Made by a program: the position numbers and the translations under genes
Notes under the pieces: model-generated
Databases searched by the model: none
Told to the model about the DNA's origin: nothing
The model's input: only the letters and a program-made list of their open reading frames with translations
Source: Flavihumibacter sp. CACIAM 22H1
GTDB taxonomy: Bacteria; Bacteroidota; Bacteroidia; Chitinophagales; Chitinophagaceae
Direction of reading: 5' to 3'
Assembly: GCF_001601815.1 (NCBI RefSeq)
Contig: NZ_LUKG01000004.1
Location: 41,052 to 80,435 of the forward strand
Length of the DNA stretch: 39,384 nucleotides
In this document: piece by piece, positions 18,727 through 26,271 of the stretch
Layout: every line of letters begins with the position of its first letter
Position numbering within the stretch: position 1 is the stretch's first letter

Positions 18727-20286
18727 ATGACAACTACTATAAAAAAATCAATGTTATTGCTGGCAGCAGCTTTCAGTTTGGGAGCCTGCTCCAAGTTTGA
18801 TGAAATCAATACAAATCCCAACCAGGCAACACAGGTAAGCTCGGCTATGCTGGCTACTAATATGATCCTGAATATTACCCGGTCTGATATCAATACCACC
18901 AAGGCCTTTATGCAGCCCTATTTACTGGGTAAATACCTTACCTGGGGAGAAGGCCAGGAGGCCAATCAGTTCAACAAGTTCGGTCGAACTAATTTTAACC
19001 GCCTCCCCTTGCTGCGTAATGTTACACCAATGGTGAATGCTGCACCGGATGAGGGATTGCGTAAATCCTATGAGGGATTGGGATATTTTATCCGGGCCTG
19101 GCAGTTTTTTTATACCACCATGCAGGTCGGCGATATTCCCTACAGTAAGGCAATTAAGGGCGAATCGGAGAGTATTATTCAGCCGGTTTATGATTCTCAA
19201 CGCGATGTGTTTATCGGTATTCTGAATGAATTGGACCTGGCCGACCAGTTATTGGCAGAGGGTACCAATTTCAGTGGAGATCCTATTTACGGAGGTAAAA
19301 CCGATAACTGGAGAAGAGTGGTGAACAGTTTTCAATTGCATGTACTGATGCAGCTGTATCGCAAAACAAGCGATGCCGGGTTGAATGTAATCAATCGGTT
19401 CAAAGAAATTGTACAGAATCGTCCACTGATGCGGAATTTTGCAGACAATTTTGCCCTGACATATAATGCCACCGCGGGGCAAAATTATCCCTGGTCAGAT
19501 GTGCCCGCAGGATCCAATCCCAACGTGCGTTCGAATTATACCATGTTAACCGCCACCTTACTGAATCCGTTAAAAGCCCTGCAGGATCGCCGCCTTTTTT
19601 ACTACGCAAAACCATCGCCAGTGCAACTGGCCGCGGGAAAAACCGCCAGCGACTGGGATGCATATATCGGAGCTGAACCATCCAATTCTTTTTCTTCATT
19701 GCAGATTATGCGGAATTCGAAAGACTATTCCGATTTCAATAATCGCTATACCAACCTGGTAAATGCTGAACCGGTAAGTATGTTCAGTTATGCAGAACTT
19801 CAGTTTATTCTTGCCGAGGCCAGTTTAAGAGGGTGGATCAATACCGCCACTCCCCAGGAATTTTATTCGGCGGGTATTCGGGATGCCATGCGCTTTACCG
19901 CCAATTTCACCCCTGATATTGCAGATTATCATCACAATATGAAAATGGATGATGCCTATATTTCAGCTTATCCGGAAACGGAAGGGGTTGCTTTGCAGGG
20001 TAGTATGGAAGAGCAACTGGAGCAGATAATACTGCAGAAATACCTGGCCGGTTTTTTACAGGGCTCTAATAATACGGCCTGGTATGAGAACCGTCGCACT
20101 GGTTATCCTGTATTTGTGTTGAATCCGGGAACGAACCTGAATATTCCTTCGGATAAGTTTCCGGTTCGCTGGTTGTATCCGTCGAACGAATTGAGTTATA
20201 ATACCCGTAACCTGGATGCTGCTGTGCAGGCACAATATGGGGGAAATGATAATGTGAACGAAGAAATGTGGTTACTTAAGAATTAG
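18727..20286 (+). CDS. SusD/RagB-family outer membrane lipoprotein
   Basis: Partner of the preceding SusC, 519 residues. The lipoprotein signal peptide ends with lipobox LGAC (cysteine about residue 21). It carries DEINTNPNQAT just after, YFIRAWQFFYTTMQVGDIPYS near residue 120-140, [20 protein letters not shown] near 355, and RWLYPSNELSYN near the C-terminus, all shared in position with the first SusD here. The gene is last in the sigma-FecR-SusC-SusD block and is followed by a strong terminator. The SusC-to-SusD gap in both pairs carries AAAAATTAC just before the ATG, which supports a common duplicated origin. Confidence 0.95.
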   Translation: MTTTIKKSMLLLAAAFSLGACSKFDEINTNPNQATQVSSAMLATNMILNITRSDINTTKAFMQPYLLGKYLTWGEGQEANQFNKFGRTNFNRLPLLRNVTPMVNAAPDEGLRKSYEGLGYFIRAWQFFYTTMQVGDIPYSKAIKGESESIIQPVYDSQRDVFIGILNELDLADQLLAEGTNFSGDPIYGGKTDNWRRVVNSFQLHVLMQLYRKTSDAGLNVINRFKEIVQNRPLMRNFADNFALTYNATAGQNYPWSDVPAGSNPNVRSNYTMLTATLLNPLKALQDRRLFYYAKPSPVQLAAGKTASDWDAYIGAEPSNSFSSLQIMRNSKDYSDFNNRYTNLVNAEPVSMFSYAELQFILAEASLRGWINTATPQEFYSAGIRDAMRFTANFTPDIADYHHNMKMDDAYISAYPETEGVALQGSMEEQLEQIILQKYLAGFLQGSNNTAWYENRRTGYPVFVLNPGTNLNIPSDKFPVRWLYPSNELSYNTRNLDAAVQAQYGGNDNVNEEMWLLKN

Positions 20287-20304
20287 GCAACCGGGCTGTA
20301 TATA

Positions 20305-20346
20305 AACCTGCAAACCGGGTAAATTCCCGGTTTGCAGGTTCTTTTT
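20305..20346 (+). terminator. Strong rho-independent-type terminator after SusD
   Basis: A perfect 15-bp stem, AACCTGCAAACCGGG (20305-20319) with CCCGGTTTGCAGGTT (20326-20340), a TAAATT loop, then CTTTTT. It closes the SusCD operon 19 bases after the SusD stop. Confidence 0.9.
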
Positions 20347-20357
20347 GGGGGAGGTGC

Positions 20358-20388
20358 TTGCAGGTATGAAATTTCTATATTAGCTTTG
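20358..20388 (+). promoter_or_regulatory. Bacteroidota-type promoter for the DUF4153-like gene
   Basis: TTG (20358-20360), a 20-base spacer, then TAGCTTTG (20381-20388), a full match to the -7 consensus TAnnTTTG. It lies between the SusD terminator and the start at 20410. Confidence 0.75.
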
Positions 20389-20409
20389 TAATTCAAAGTA
20401 CTTTTTAAA

Positions 20410-21663
20410 ATGCTAGTTAATATGAGAAATGAGATCCTGGCCAGCCTGGATCAGCCGGATCAGCTGGAGAAATTATACCGTTCCAACAAGGCGGGTTTTA
20501 AAAAATCTTTTGCAGAATTAGAGGAGGCGCAGATGGATCGGCAATTGGCTGCCTGCTGGAAGGCCCGTTTATTCTACCAGCCGGAGGAGCGGGAGCGGTT
20601 CACTGGCAAGGAACTGGTTAGGGTATTAATACTGGTAGTACTGGCCGGTTTGCTGGCAAGGATCCCGGATATATTTTCCATAGAGCAGGAGTTTTATTTT
20701 TCCCGTAACCTGGGATTTATTTTGTTTCCGGCATTAATGCTGTTTTTTGGCTGGAGGCAGGCATTGCCGTTGCATAGGCTGGCAGGGGTGGGTATAGCTT
20801 TGCTGGTTTCCCTGGTTTTTATTAACCTGTTGCCGGGCACGGCAACTACAGATACAGTGGTGCTTTCCTGCATACACCTGTTATTATTTTTATGGTCTTT
20901 ATTGGGGTATGTATTTATCGGAGCTAAAGTGGGGGAGGCAGAAAGCCGGCTTGATTTTCTACGCTATAACGGCGATCTGGTGGTTATGACTACCCTGCTG
21001 CTGATTACGGGGGGTATTGTTACCGGGGTAACGATTGGTTTATTTTCCCTGATCGGTTTTCAGATTGAGTCCTTTTATTTTAAGAATATAGTAGTTACCG
21101 GTTTGCCAGCCGCGCCTATTCTTGCAACCTGGCTGATTCAGAACAATCCTCAACTGGTGGGGAGGGTATCTCCTGTGATAGCAAGGTTGTTTAGTCCGGT
21201 TGTTTTGCTGATGTTATTGGTTTATTTGGGAGCGATTCTTTATTCGGGAAAAGATCCTTATAACGACCGGGAATTCCTGGTACTCTTTAATGGCCTGCTG
21301 ATTGGTGTACTGGCTATCCTGTTTTTTTCCGTGGCGGAAAAATCGGGGCGCGAAAAATCGTTGGTGGAAAACTGGATTTTATTATTGCTGGCCGCCAGTA
21401 CAGTGGTAGTGAACTGCATTGCTTTATCTGCCATTCTTTTCCGGATTGCAGAATGGGGAATAACCGCCAACCGGGCTGCAGTTTTAGGTGGTAATCTGCT
21501 GATTTTACTGAATCTTGTACTTGTTACCGTGCAGTTGGTAGCAGTGGTACGGAAAAAAGCTGACTTCAGCCTTGTGCGGATGGCCATTGCAGGGTATTTA
21601 CCCGTTTATATTGCCTGGACAATTGTGGTAACTTTTCTGTTTCCGTTTTTTTTCAGGGTTTAA
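20410..21663 (+). CDS. Polytopic membrane protein, DUF4153-like
   Basis: A 417-residue inner-membrane protein of unknown function, resembling Bacteroidota proteins annotated as DUF4153. The first ~70 residues are hydrophilic (LDQPDQLEKLYRSNKAGFKKSF, CWKARLFY) and the remaining ~340 contain about ten hydrophobic helices, for example VLILVVLAGLLARIPDIF, LLLFLWSLLGYVFIG, and YIAWTIVVTFLFPFFF at the end. ATG 20410 and ATG 20422 (MRNEIL) are both possible starts. It has its own promoter and ends 1 base before the TetR operator, so the TetR unit is separate. Family assignment comes from the N-terminal pattern and is moderate. Confidence 0.7.
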   Translation: MLVNMRNEILASLDQPDQLEKLYRSNKAGFKKSFAELEEAQMDRQLAACWKARLFYQPEERERFTGKELVRVLILVVLAGLLARIPDIFSIEQEFYFSRNLGFILFPALMLFFGWRQALPLHRLAGVGIALLVSLVFINLLPGTATTDTVVLSCIHLLLFLWSLLGYVFIGAKVGEAESRLDFLRYNGDLVVMTTLLLITGGIVTGVTIGLFSLIGFQIESFYFKNIVVTGLPAAPILATWLIQNNPQLVGRVSPVIARLFSPVVLLMLLVYLGAILYSGKDPYNDREFLVLFNGLLIGVLAILFFSVAEKSGREKSLVENWILLLLAASTVVVNCIALSAILFRIAEWGITANRAAVLGGNLLILLNLVLVTVQLVAVVRKKADFSLVRMAIAGYLPVYIAWTIVVTFLFPFFFRV

Positions 21664-21664
21664 A

Positions 21665-21692
21665 GTAATTTGGAATATTCATTCCAAATTAC
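21665..21692 (+). promoter_or_regulatory. TetR operator, perfect 12-bp inverted repeat
   Basis: GTAATTTGGAAT (21665-21676) and ATTCCAAATTAC (21681-21692) are exact reverse complements separated by ATTC. The site covers the -33 element and half the spacer of the regulator's promoter, so a bound TetR dimer would block it: classic autorepression. Confidence 0.85.
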
Positions 21693-21701
21693 TTATTTTT
21701 G
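21670..21701 (+). promoter_or_regulatory. Promoter of the tetR gene, probably leaderless
   Basis: TTG (21670-21672), a 21-base spacer, then TATTTTTG (21694-21701), matching TAnnTTTG exactly. The GTG start lies only 4 bases after, so transcription would begin at or next to the start codon. Confidence 0.8.
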
Positions 21702-21705
21702 CACG

Positions 21706-22263
21706 GTGGATAAACGTGAACAGATTATATTGGCGGCAATGAAGCTGCTTTGTGAAAAGGGGGTACAGGCTACGCCGATGTCGGCAATTGCGAAGGCTGC
21801 CAATACCGGAATGGGCACCATCTACAATTATTTTCCTACCAAGGAAGCCCTGATAAACGGGATTTATCTGCATATTAAAACCGCCGAGATCTTGGTAATG
21901 GATACTGCGCTGGATGAAACCAAATCACTGAAGCTGCGCTTTTTTCATTTTTATACGGCATTTGTTCACTACTACCTGAAATACCCGTACAGCTTTGCTT
22001 TCATGGATCAGTTTCACAGCTCTCCGGTAATTTTGGAAGAAACAAGGGAGGCGGGTAAGGCGAATTTTTTGCCGGTGATCGAATTATTAACGGACGGGCA
22101 GAAACAGGGGCTAATCAAAGAGATGGAACTGGAATCGCTCTTACAGTTTTTATCGGGAACGATTAACACGTTTGTACGTTGGTTGCAAACAAAGCCGGCA
22201 AAGCAACGGGAAGTTTTGTTGAAACAACAGTTGCGCATGGTTTGGGATGCCATAAAGGAATAA
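21706..22263 (+). CDS. TetR/AcrR-family transcriptional repressor
   Basis: A 185-residue one-component regulator. I chose the GTG at 21706 (VDKREQIILAAMKLL): the track start, TTG 21670, lies inside the promoter and operator and adds non-TetR residues. The helix-turn-helix is about residues 8-55 (AAMKLLCEKGVQATPMSAIAKAANTGMGTIYNYFPTKEALINGIY); the C-terminal ~125 residues are the helical ligand and dimer domain (FFHFYTAFVHYYLKYPYSFAFMDQF). The promoter carries a perfect inverted repeat, so it should repress itself. The metallo-hydrolase gene begins 14 bases after its stop and is probably controlled with it. Inducer unknown. Confidence 0.93.
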   Translation: MDKREQIILAAMKLLCEKGVQATPMSAIAKAANTGMGTIYNYFPTKEALINGIYLHIKTAEILVMDTALDETKSLKLRFFHFYTAFVHYYLKYPYSFAFMDQFHSSPVILEETREAGKANFLPVIELLTDGQKQGLIKEMELESLLQFLSGTINTFVRWLQTKPAKQREVLLKQQLRMVWDAIKE

Positions 22264-22277
22264 AAATTTTTTGCTGA

Positions 22278-23450
22278 ATGACTGGAATGAATGTTCAGTC
22301 CAGATTGAAAAAGAGCAGGGTGGGGGCTCAGCTTATAGCAATAATAAAACGCATTATGATAGTTCTATTTTCATTGATAATCGGGCTGGTTCTACTCGGT
22401 TTAATTTATTTGCAGCAACCGATTTTTGGTAAATCGGCTTCCGGGAAACGGTTAGAGCGGATGAAAGCATCCCGACACTACCGGGATGGAAAATTCCAGA
22501 ATCTTCGATTTACTCCTTCGCTGACCGAAGGGTATTCGATGCCTGGCGTGTTGTTTGATTTTATGTTCAGGAAAGTGCCGAATAAAATTCCGGCGAAAGC
22601 GCTGCCCTCGGTTCAGACCGATGTAAAAAATCTGCCGGCAGATAGCAACCTGCTGGTATGGTTTGGGCATTCATCTTATTATTTACAGGTAGAAGGGTTG
22701 AAGATACTGGTAGACCCGGTATTTAGTGGAAACGCATCTCCCATCCCCGGCACTACCAGGGCATTTGCAGGAGCCAACGGGTATGGTGTGGATGATATGC
22801 CAGAGCTGGATTATTTATTGATAAGCCATGATCATTATGATCACCTGGATTATGCAACTGTAAAAGCGCTTCGTTCGAAAGTGAAAAAAGTAGTAACGGG
22901 ACTTGGTGTTGGTGCGCATCTTGAACACTGGGGTTATTTGCCCGAACAGTTGATGGAGATGGATTGGGAGGAGTCGATCGAGTTGGAAAAAGGAATACGG
23001 TTGCATGCGCTTCCGGCCCGCCATTTCAGCGGGCGGACCTTTTCCCGGAATACAACCCTTTGGCTGTCTTTTTTATTGGAAACCGCGGAAAAGAAAATTT
23101 TTCTGGGGGGTGATAGTGGGTATGATACACATTTTGCGGAAATAGGGCATCGCTTTGGGCCCATTGATTGGGCGATCCTCGAAAATGGCCAATATAATCT
23201 CGCCTGGCAGGCCATTCATTGTTTACCGGAGGAAGTACTAAAGGCAGCCTGCGATCTGAAGGCGAAGCAGGTAATACCGGTACACTCCTCCAAGTTTTCC
23301 CTGGCGCCGCATAGCTGGGATGAACCGCTCCGGGAGGTCAGTCGCCTCAATAAAAACTATGGCATAAACTTGCAGACTCCCCGGATTGGTGAACCCGTTT
23401 ATCTCAACCAGCAGGAACCGATGTATTCGGCGTGGTGGCTGGAATTGTAG
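22278..23450 (+). CDS. UlaG/NAPE-PLD-like metallo-beta-lactamase-fold hydrolase, membrane anchored
   Basis: A 390-residue MBL-fold hydrolase of the UlaG / N-acyl-phosphatidylethanolamine phospholipase D-like group (COG2220 type). Metal motifs: LLISHDHYDHLDY (HxHxDH, about residues 178-183), ALPARHFSGRT, IFLGGDSGYDTHF with its aspartate, and KQVIPVHSSKFSL with the late histidine. A hydrophobic helix (MIVLFSLIIGLVLLGLIYLQ, about 27-46) near the N-terminus probably anchors it in the inner membrane. ATG 22278 and 22287 are both usable. It follows the TetR gene by 14 bases, and is the likely regulated gene. Its physiological substrate is unknown; a phospholipid or acyl lactone are guesses. Confidence 0.85.
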   Translation: MTGMNVQSRLKKSRVGAQLIAIIKRIMIVLFSLIIGLVLLGLIYLQQPIFGKSASGKRLERMKASRHYRDGKFQNLRFTPSLTEGYSMPGVLFDFMFRKVPNKIPAKALPSVQTDVKNLPADSNLLVWFGHSSYYLQVEGLKILVDPVFSGNASPIPGTTRAFAGANGYGVDDMPELDYLLISHDHYDHLDYATVKALRSKVKKVVTGLGVGAHLEHWGYLPEQLMEMDWEESIELEKGIRLHALPARHFSGRTFSRNTTLWLSFLLETAEKKIFLGGDSGYDTHFAEIGHRFGPIDWAILENGQYNLAWQAIHCLPEEVLKAACDLKAKQVIPVHSSKFSLAPHSWDEPLREVSRLNKNYGINLQTPRIGEPVYLNQQEPMYSAWWLEL

Positions 23451-23461
23451 GTGTCAGATAC
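23449..23461 (+). repeat. Left copy of an intergenic repeat flanking the bestrophin gene
   Basis: AGGTGTCAGATAC (23449-23461) overlaps the stop of the hydrolase and occurs again in inverse orientation at 24559-24571, on the other side of the bestrophin gene. A nearby GTTCTAAC is also shared. Confidence 0.6.
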
Positions 23462-23508
23462 TTGTTGCCAATGTGTTCTAACGTGAGGCTAAAAGATGGC
23501 CGACATTG

Positions 23509-24516
23509 CTAGAGTAGAATATTGTTCTGAGCTGTGAGCGGAGCAGGTAAATTCGTTTCATCCAGCATATCGCGCAGGTCAATTTCTATCAGGCGGCTTA
23601 TTTGCGTGATAGGAACATCGTTGGCACTTCCTTCAAATGGATTCACCGAACTTTCTCCAACCGTATCAAGTGTGTGAAATGCCCAGGTTACGATCACTGA
23701 AAACGGAATATTCAGCCAAAGGGTATAGCCTTCCAAAAATGTTCCTTTGCCAAGGTTTTCAAAATCACGAATAGCACCAAAAGGAACCAGTACTACAAAG
23801 ATCAGTAAGAGGTAGGTTGCAATGGAAGAAAAATTTCTGGGATAGGGAAAGTTCTTAATGCGCTCTGCTCTACCCTGGTGCTCGGTTAATTGAATAAGCC
23901 GTTGTTGTAATTGTGTCCACTGGAAATCATTGAGGGTATTGGACGCGCGTAATTTCGACAGCTCTGCTGATTGCAGGGCACTTAATTGGGTCGCTTTATT
24001 TTTTTTGCCGGTAATATATATCCATTCTTCCTGGGAGAGATAAGGTTGCAGGGAGGTTTCCAGCGACTGCTGTTTTTCCGGAATCTGATAATGTTCGCCC
24101 AGGAACTCCTGGTTGTTTTGGCGTTGCATATTTTCCCATGGCCGGGGCTCGCGGAGTTGGTAGCGCAGGGCAGTCAGCCAGGCGAAATGCCGGTAAAAAA
24201 TCTGTTTTACAAAAGGCGCATCTTTGCCACCCAATGCATCGCGCAGGGTATAGGCAAAACTCCGGCTGTCATTTATGATAGCGCCATAGATTTGCCGCGC
24301 TTCCCATATCCGGTTATAACTGGCATTATTTTTAAAACCGACGATAAAAGCAACGGCGGTACCTAAAATTGCAATGGGCTGCCAGGGGAGTGCGATAAAA
24401 CGCGCGCCGAAAGCGAACGCAACGGTAGGCGCTGCTGCCAGCAGTATCATCCAATAGGTATCTCTCCTTGTCCATTTGAAAAACTCCAGTGGGGTATAAC
24501 GGGTTCCTGTATGCAT
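23509..24516 (-). CDS. Bestrophin-family ion channel (UPF0187)
   Basis: A 335-residue membrane protein of the bacterial bestrophin family, pentameric channels passing monovalent ions. Evidence: the N-terminal helices (YWMILLAAAPTVAFAFGARF; ILGTAVAFIVGFKNNASYNRIWEARQIYGAIINDSRSFA), with the FKNNASYNRIWEAR stretch characteristic of the family; then SIATYLLLIFVVLVPFGAI and IPFSVIVTWAFHTLDTVGESSVNPFEGSANDVPI near the C-terminus, where the bestrophin-like acidic/proline segment lies. The start MHTGTRYTPLEFF at 24516 fits. It is on the minus strand, divergent from the antiporter with a palindromic repeat in the gap. Its regulation is not shown. Confidence 0.88.
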   Translation of the reverse strand: MHTGTRYTPLEFFKWTRRDTYWMILLAAAPTVAFAFGARFIALPWQPIAILGTAVAFIVGFKNNASYNRIWEARQIYGAIINDSRSFAYTLRDALGGKDAPFVKQIFYRHFAWLTALRYQLREPRPWENMQRQNNQEFLGEHYQIPEKQQSLETSLQPYLSQEEWIYITGKKNKATQLSALQSAELSKLRASNTLNDFQWTQLQQRLIQLTEHQGRAERIKNFPYPRNFSSIATYLLLIFVVLVPFGAIRDFENLGKGTFLEGYTLWLNIPFSVIVTWAFHTLDTVGESSVNPFEGSANDVPITQISRLIEIDLRDMLDETNLPAPLTAQNNILL

Positions 24517-24534
24517 AGCCTAAAAATACCGATT

Positions 24535-24594
24535 AGACGTCAGATACCAGTTAGACTGGTATCTGACACCTGTTCTAACACCTGTCTGACGTCT
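24535..24594. repeat. Palindromic intergenic repeat between bestrophin and antiporter genes
   Basis: GTCAGATACCAGT (24539-24551) pairs with ACTGGTATCTGAC (24555-24567), a perfect 13-bp stem with loop TAG. AGACGTCAGA (24535-24544) is also complementary to TCTGACGTCT (24585-24594), so two overlapping folds are possible. Such modules resemble REP/BIME-type dispersed repeats. Confidence 0.7.
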
Positions 24595-24611
24595 TTCCCG
24601 TAAATTCAAGT

Positions 24612-26225
24612 ATGCATCATATACTTATCGAATACCTTTTTATGGTCCTGGTTATTTTAGGACTCGTACTGTTCGCCAATAAAATAAAGATCGCCTACCC
24701 GATTATCCTGGTTATCGGCGGATTGATACTTAGTTTTACCGAGCAGTTTTCCCATATCGGTATCAACCCAGAAATCGTTTTTCTGATCTTCCTGCCACCC
24801 CTTTTGTATGAAGCCGCCTGGCAAACTTCCTGGAAAGAATTCTGGAAATGGCGCCGGGTAATAACCAGTTTTGCCTTCCCCATCGTAATTATTACCTCTA
24901 CCATTATCGCCTTTTTTTCCAGTGCCTATATCCCCGGATTTACCCTGGCCCTAGGGTTCTTACTAGGTGGCATTATTTCGCCACCCGACGCGGTTTCCGC
25001 TACCACCATCATGCGCCAGGTAAATGCCCCCAAATCACTGGTCAGTATAATCGAAGGGGAAAGCCTGCTGAACGACGCATCCTCCCTGATCGTTTTCCGC
25101 TTTGCGCTGGCTGCCGTTCTTACCGGCCAGTTTGATTTCAAAGAGGCTACCCTCAGCTTTTTCCTGGTAATCATCATGGGCGTATTTATTGGTCTGTTGA
25201 TCGGGTTACTGATTTATCTCCTCCACCGCTTCCTGCCCCTTACCCCCAGCATTGAAACAGTACTTACCCTGATTACCCCTTACGCAATGTACTATGCGGC
25301 AGAACACTACCATTTTTCCGGTGTACTAGCCGTTGTCAGCGGCGGACTCCTACTGTCCAGCAAGCGACAGGAAATGCTTAACTACCAAAGCAGAATACAG
25401 GGCGTTAATGTATGGGGTAACCTGGTATTTGTATTCAATGGGTTTATTTTCCTGCTGATCGGGTTACAATTGCCGGTCATTACCGACGATCTCGGTACCA
25501 TTAACCTAAGCTCCGCTATTGCCTGGGGAATCGCCATTTCTGCGGTCCTCATTTTAACAAGGCTTGGGTCTTCTTTCGGTGCCGCGGCCTTCACCCGTTT
25601 TATCAGCCGCTTTATTACGGTAGCAGATGCAAATCCGGGCTGGAAAATGCCGCTTATCGCCGGGTGGGCCGGAATGCGGGGTGTGGTATCACTGGCTGCA
25701 GCACTGTCCATTCCGGTGATGCTTCCCAACGGAGCCCCCTTTCCCCTCCGAAACCTGGTGCTCTTCATCACGTTCGTGGTTATCCTCATTACCCTTGTTT
25801 TCCAGGGCCTCACCCTTCCCTGGCTGATCCGTAAAATTAATGTGAGCGATAAATACAACAACCTTGCTGAAGCTGAACAAAACCTGCTTATCCAAAAAAA
25901 ACTGGCCATCGTTTGCAAAGAACACCTTCGGACCCGGTACGAGAGAGACTCCCTGCATAATCCTTATGTGTCCAATCTTTTGGCTAAACTTGAAACCGAT
26001 CTGCTCCACTTCGAAAACCCGGCCAACGCTTCGCAACAGCCCGAATCTAATGCCTTGCTGGGATTTCACCGGATACAGCTCGACCTGCTGACAGTTCAAC
26101 GAAATTACCTGGCCCATATCAACCGGAAAGATGAATTCGACGAAGAAATTATCCGGAATTATTTTTCCCTGCTCGATCTTGAAGAATACCGAATCCGCGA
26201 AAGCCAGCTCACCCTTTTACGGTAG
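24612..26225 (+). CDS. CPA1-family Na+/H+ antiporter
   Basis: A 537-residue monovalent cation/proton antiporter of the NhaP/NHE type in the inner membrane, used for pH and sodium homeostasis. About 12 hydrophobic segments fill the first ~400 residues (YLFMVLVILGLVLFANKIKI; IIAFFSSAYIPGFTLALGF), with the conserved GGIISPPDAVSATTIMRQ and the ion-site motif EGESLLNDASSLIVFRFAL, where ND is the usual pair, then a GMRGVVSLAAALSIP stretch near residue 355. The last ~130 residues are a hydrophilic helical tail (NNLAEAEQNLLIQKKLAIVCKEHL). It is divergent from bestrophin; 46 bases after it comes a sensor kinase gene. Confidence 0.93.
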   Translation: MHHILIEYLFMVLVILGLVLFANKIKIAYPIILVIGGLILSFTEQFSHIGINPEIVFLIFLPPLLYEAAWQTSWKEFWKWRRVITSFAFPIVIITSTIIAFFSSAYIPGFTLALGFLLGGIISPPDAVSATTIMRQVNAPKSLVSIIEGESLLNDASSLIVFRFALAAVLTGQFDFKEATLSFFLVIIMGVFIGLLIGLLIYLLHRFLPLTPSIETVLTLITPYAMYYAAEHYHFSGVLAVVSGGLLLSSKRQEMLNYQSRIQGVNVWGNLVFVFNGFIFLLIGLQLPVITDDLGTINLSSAIAWGIAISAVLILTRLGSSFGAAAFTRFISRFITVADANPGWKMPLIAGWAGMRGVVSLAAALSIPVMLPNGAPFPLRNLVLFITFVVILITLVFQGLTLPWLIRKINVSDKYNNLAEAEQNLLIQKKLAIVCKEHLRTRYERDSLHNPYVSNLLAKLETDLLHFENPANASQQPESNALLGFHRIQLDLLTVQRNYLAHINRKDEFDEEIIRNYFSLLDLEEYRIRESQLTLLR

Positions 26226-26271
26226 TTGTATCCCGAAACTTGTAACTAGTTTTACGGCCCGGAGGAGCAGT

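Noticed and set aside
21670-21705. Upstream TTG start of the TetR gene given in the ORF track
   Set aside because: It lies inside the operator and promoter; the GTG at 21706 gives a normal TetR N-terminus.
25382-25918. Minus-strand 178-residue ORF inside the antiporter gene
   Set aside because: Long shadow frame only; the opposite strand is a well-conserved CPA1 antiporter.
26131-26271. Upstream start of the TPR kinase overlapping the antiporter end
   Set aside because: A strong ribosome site and signal peptide mark ATG 26272.
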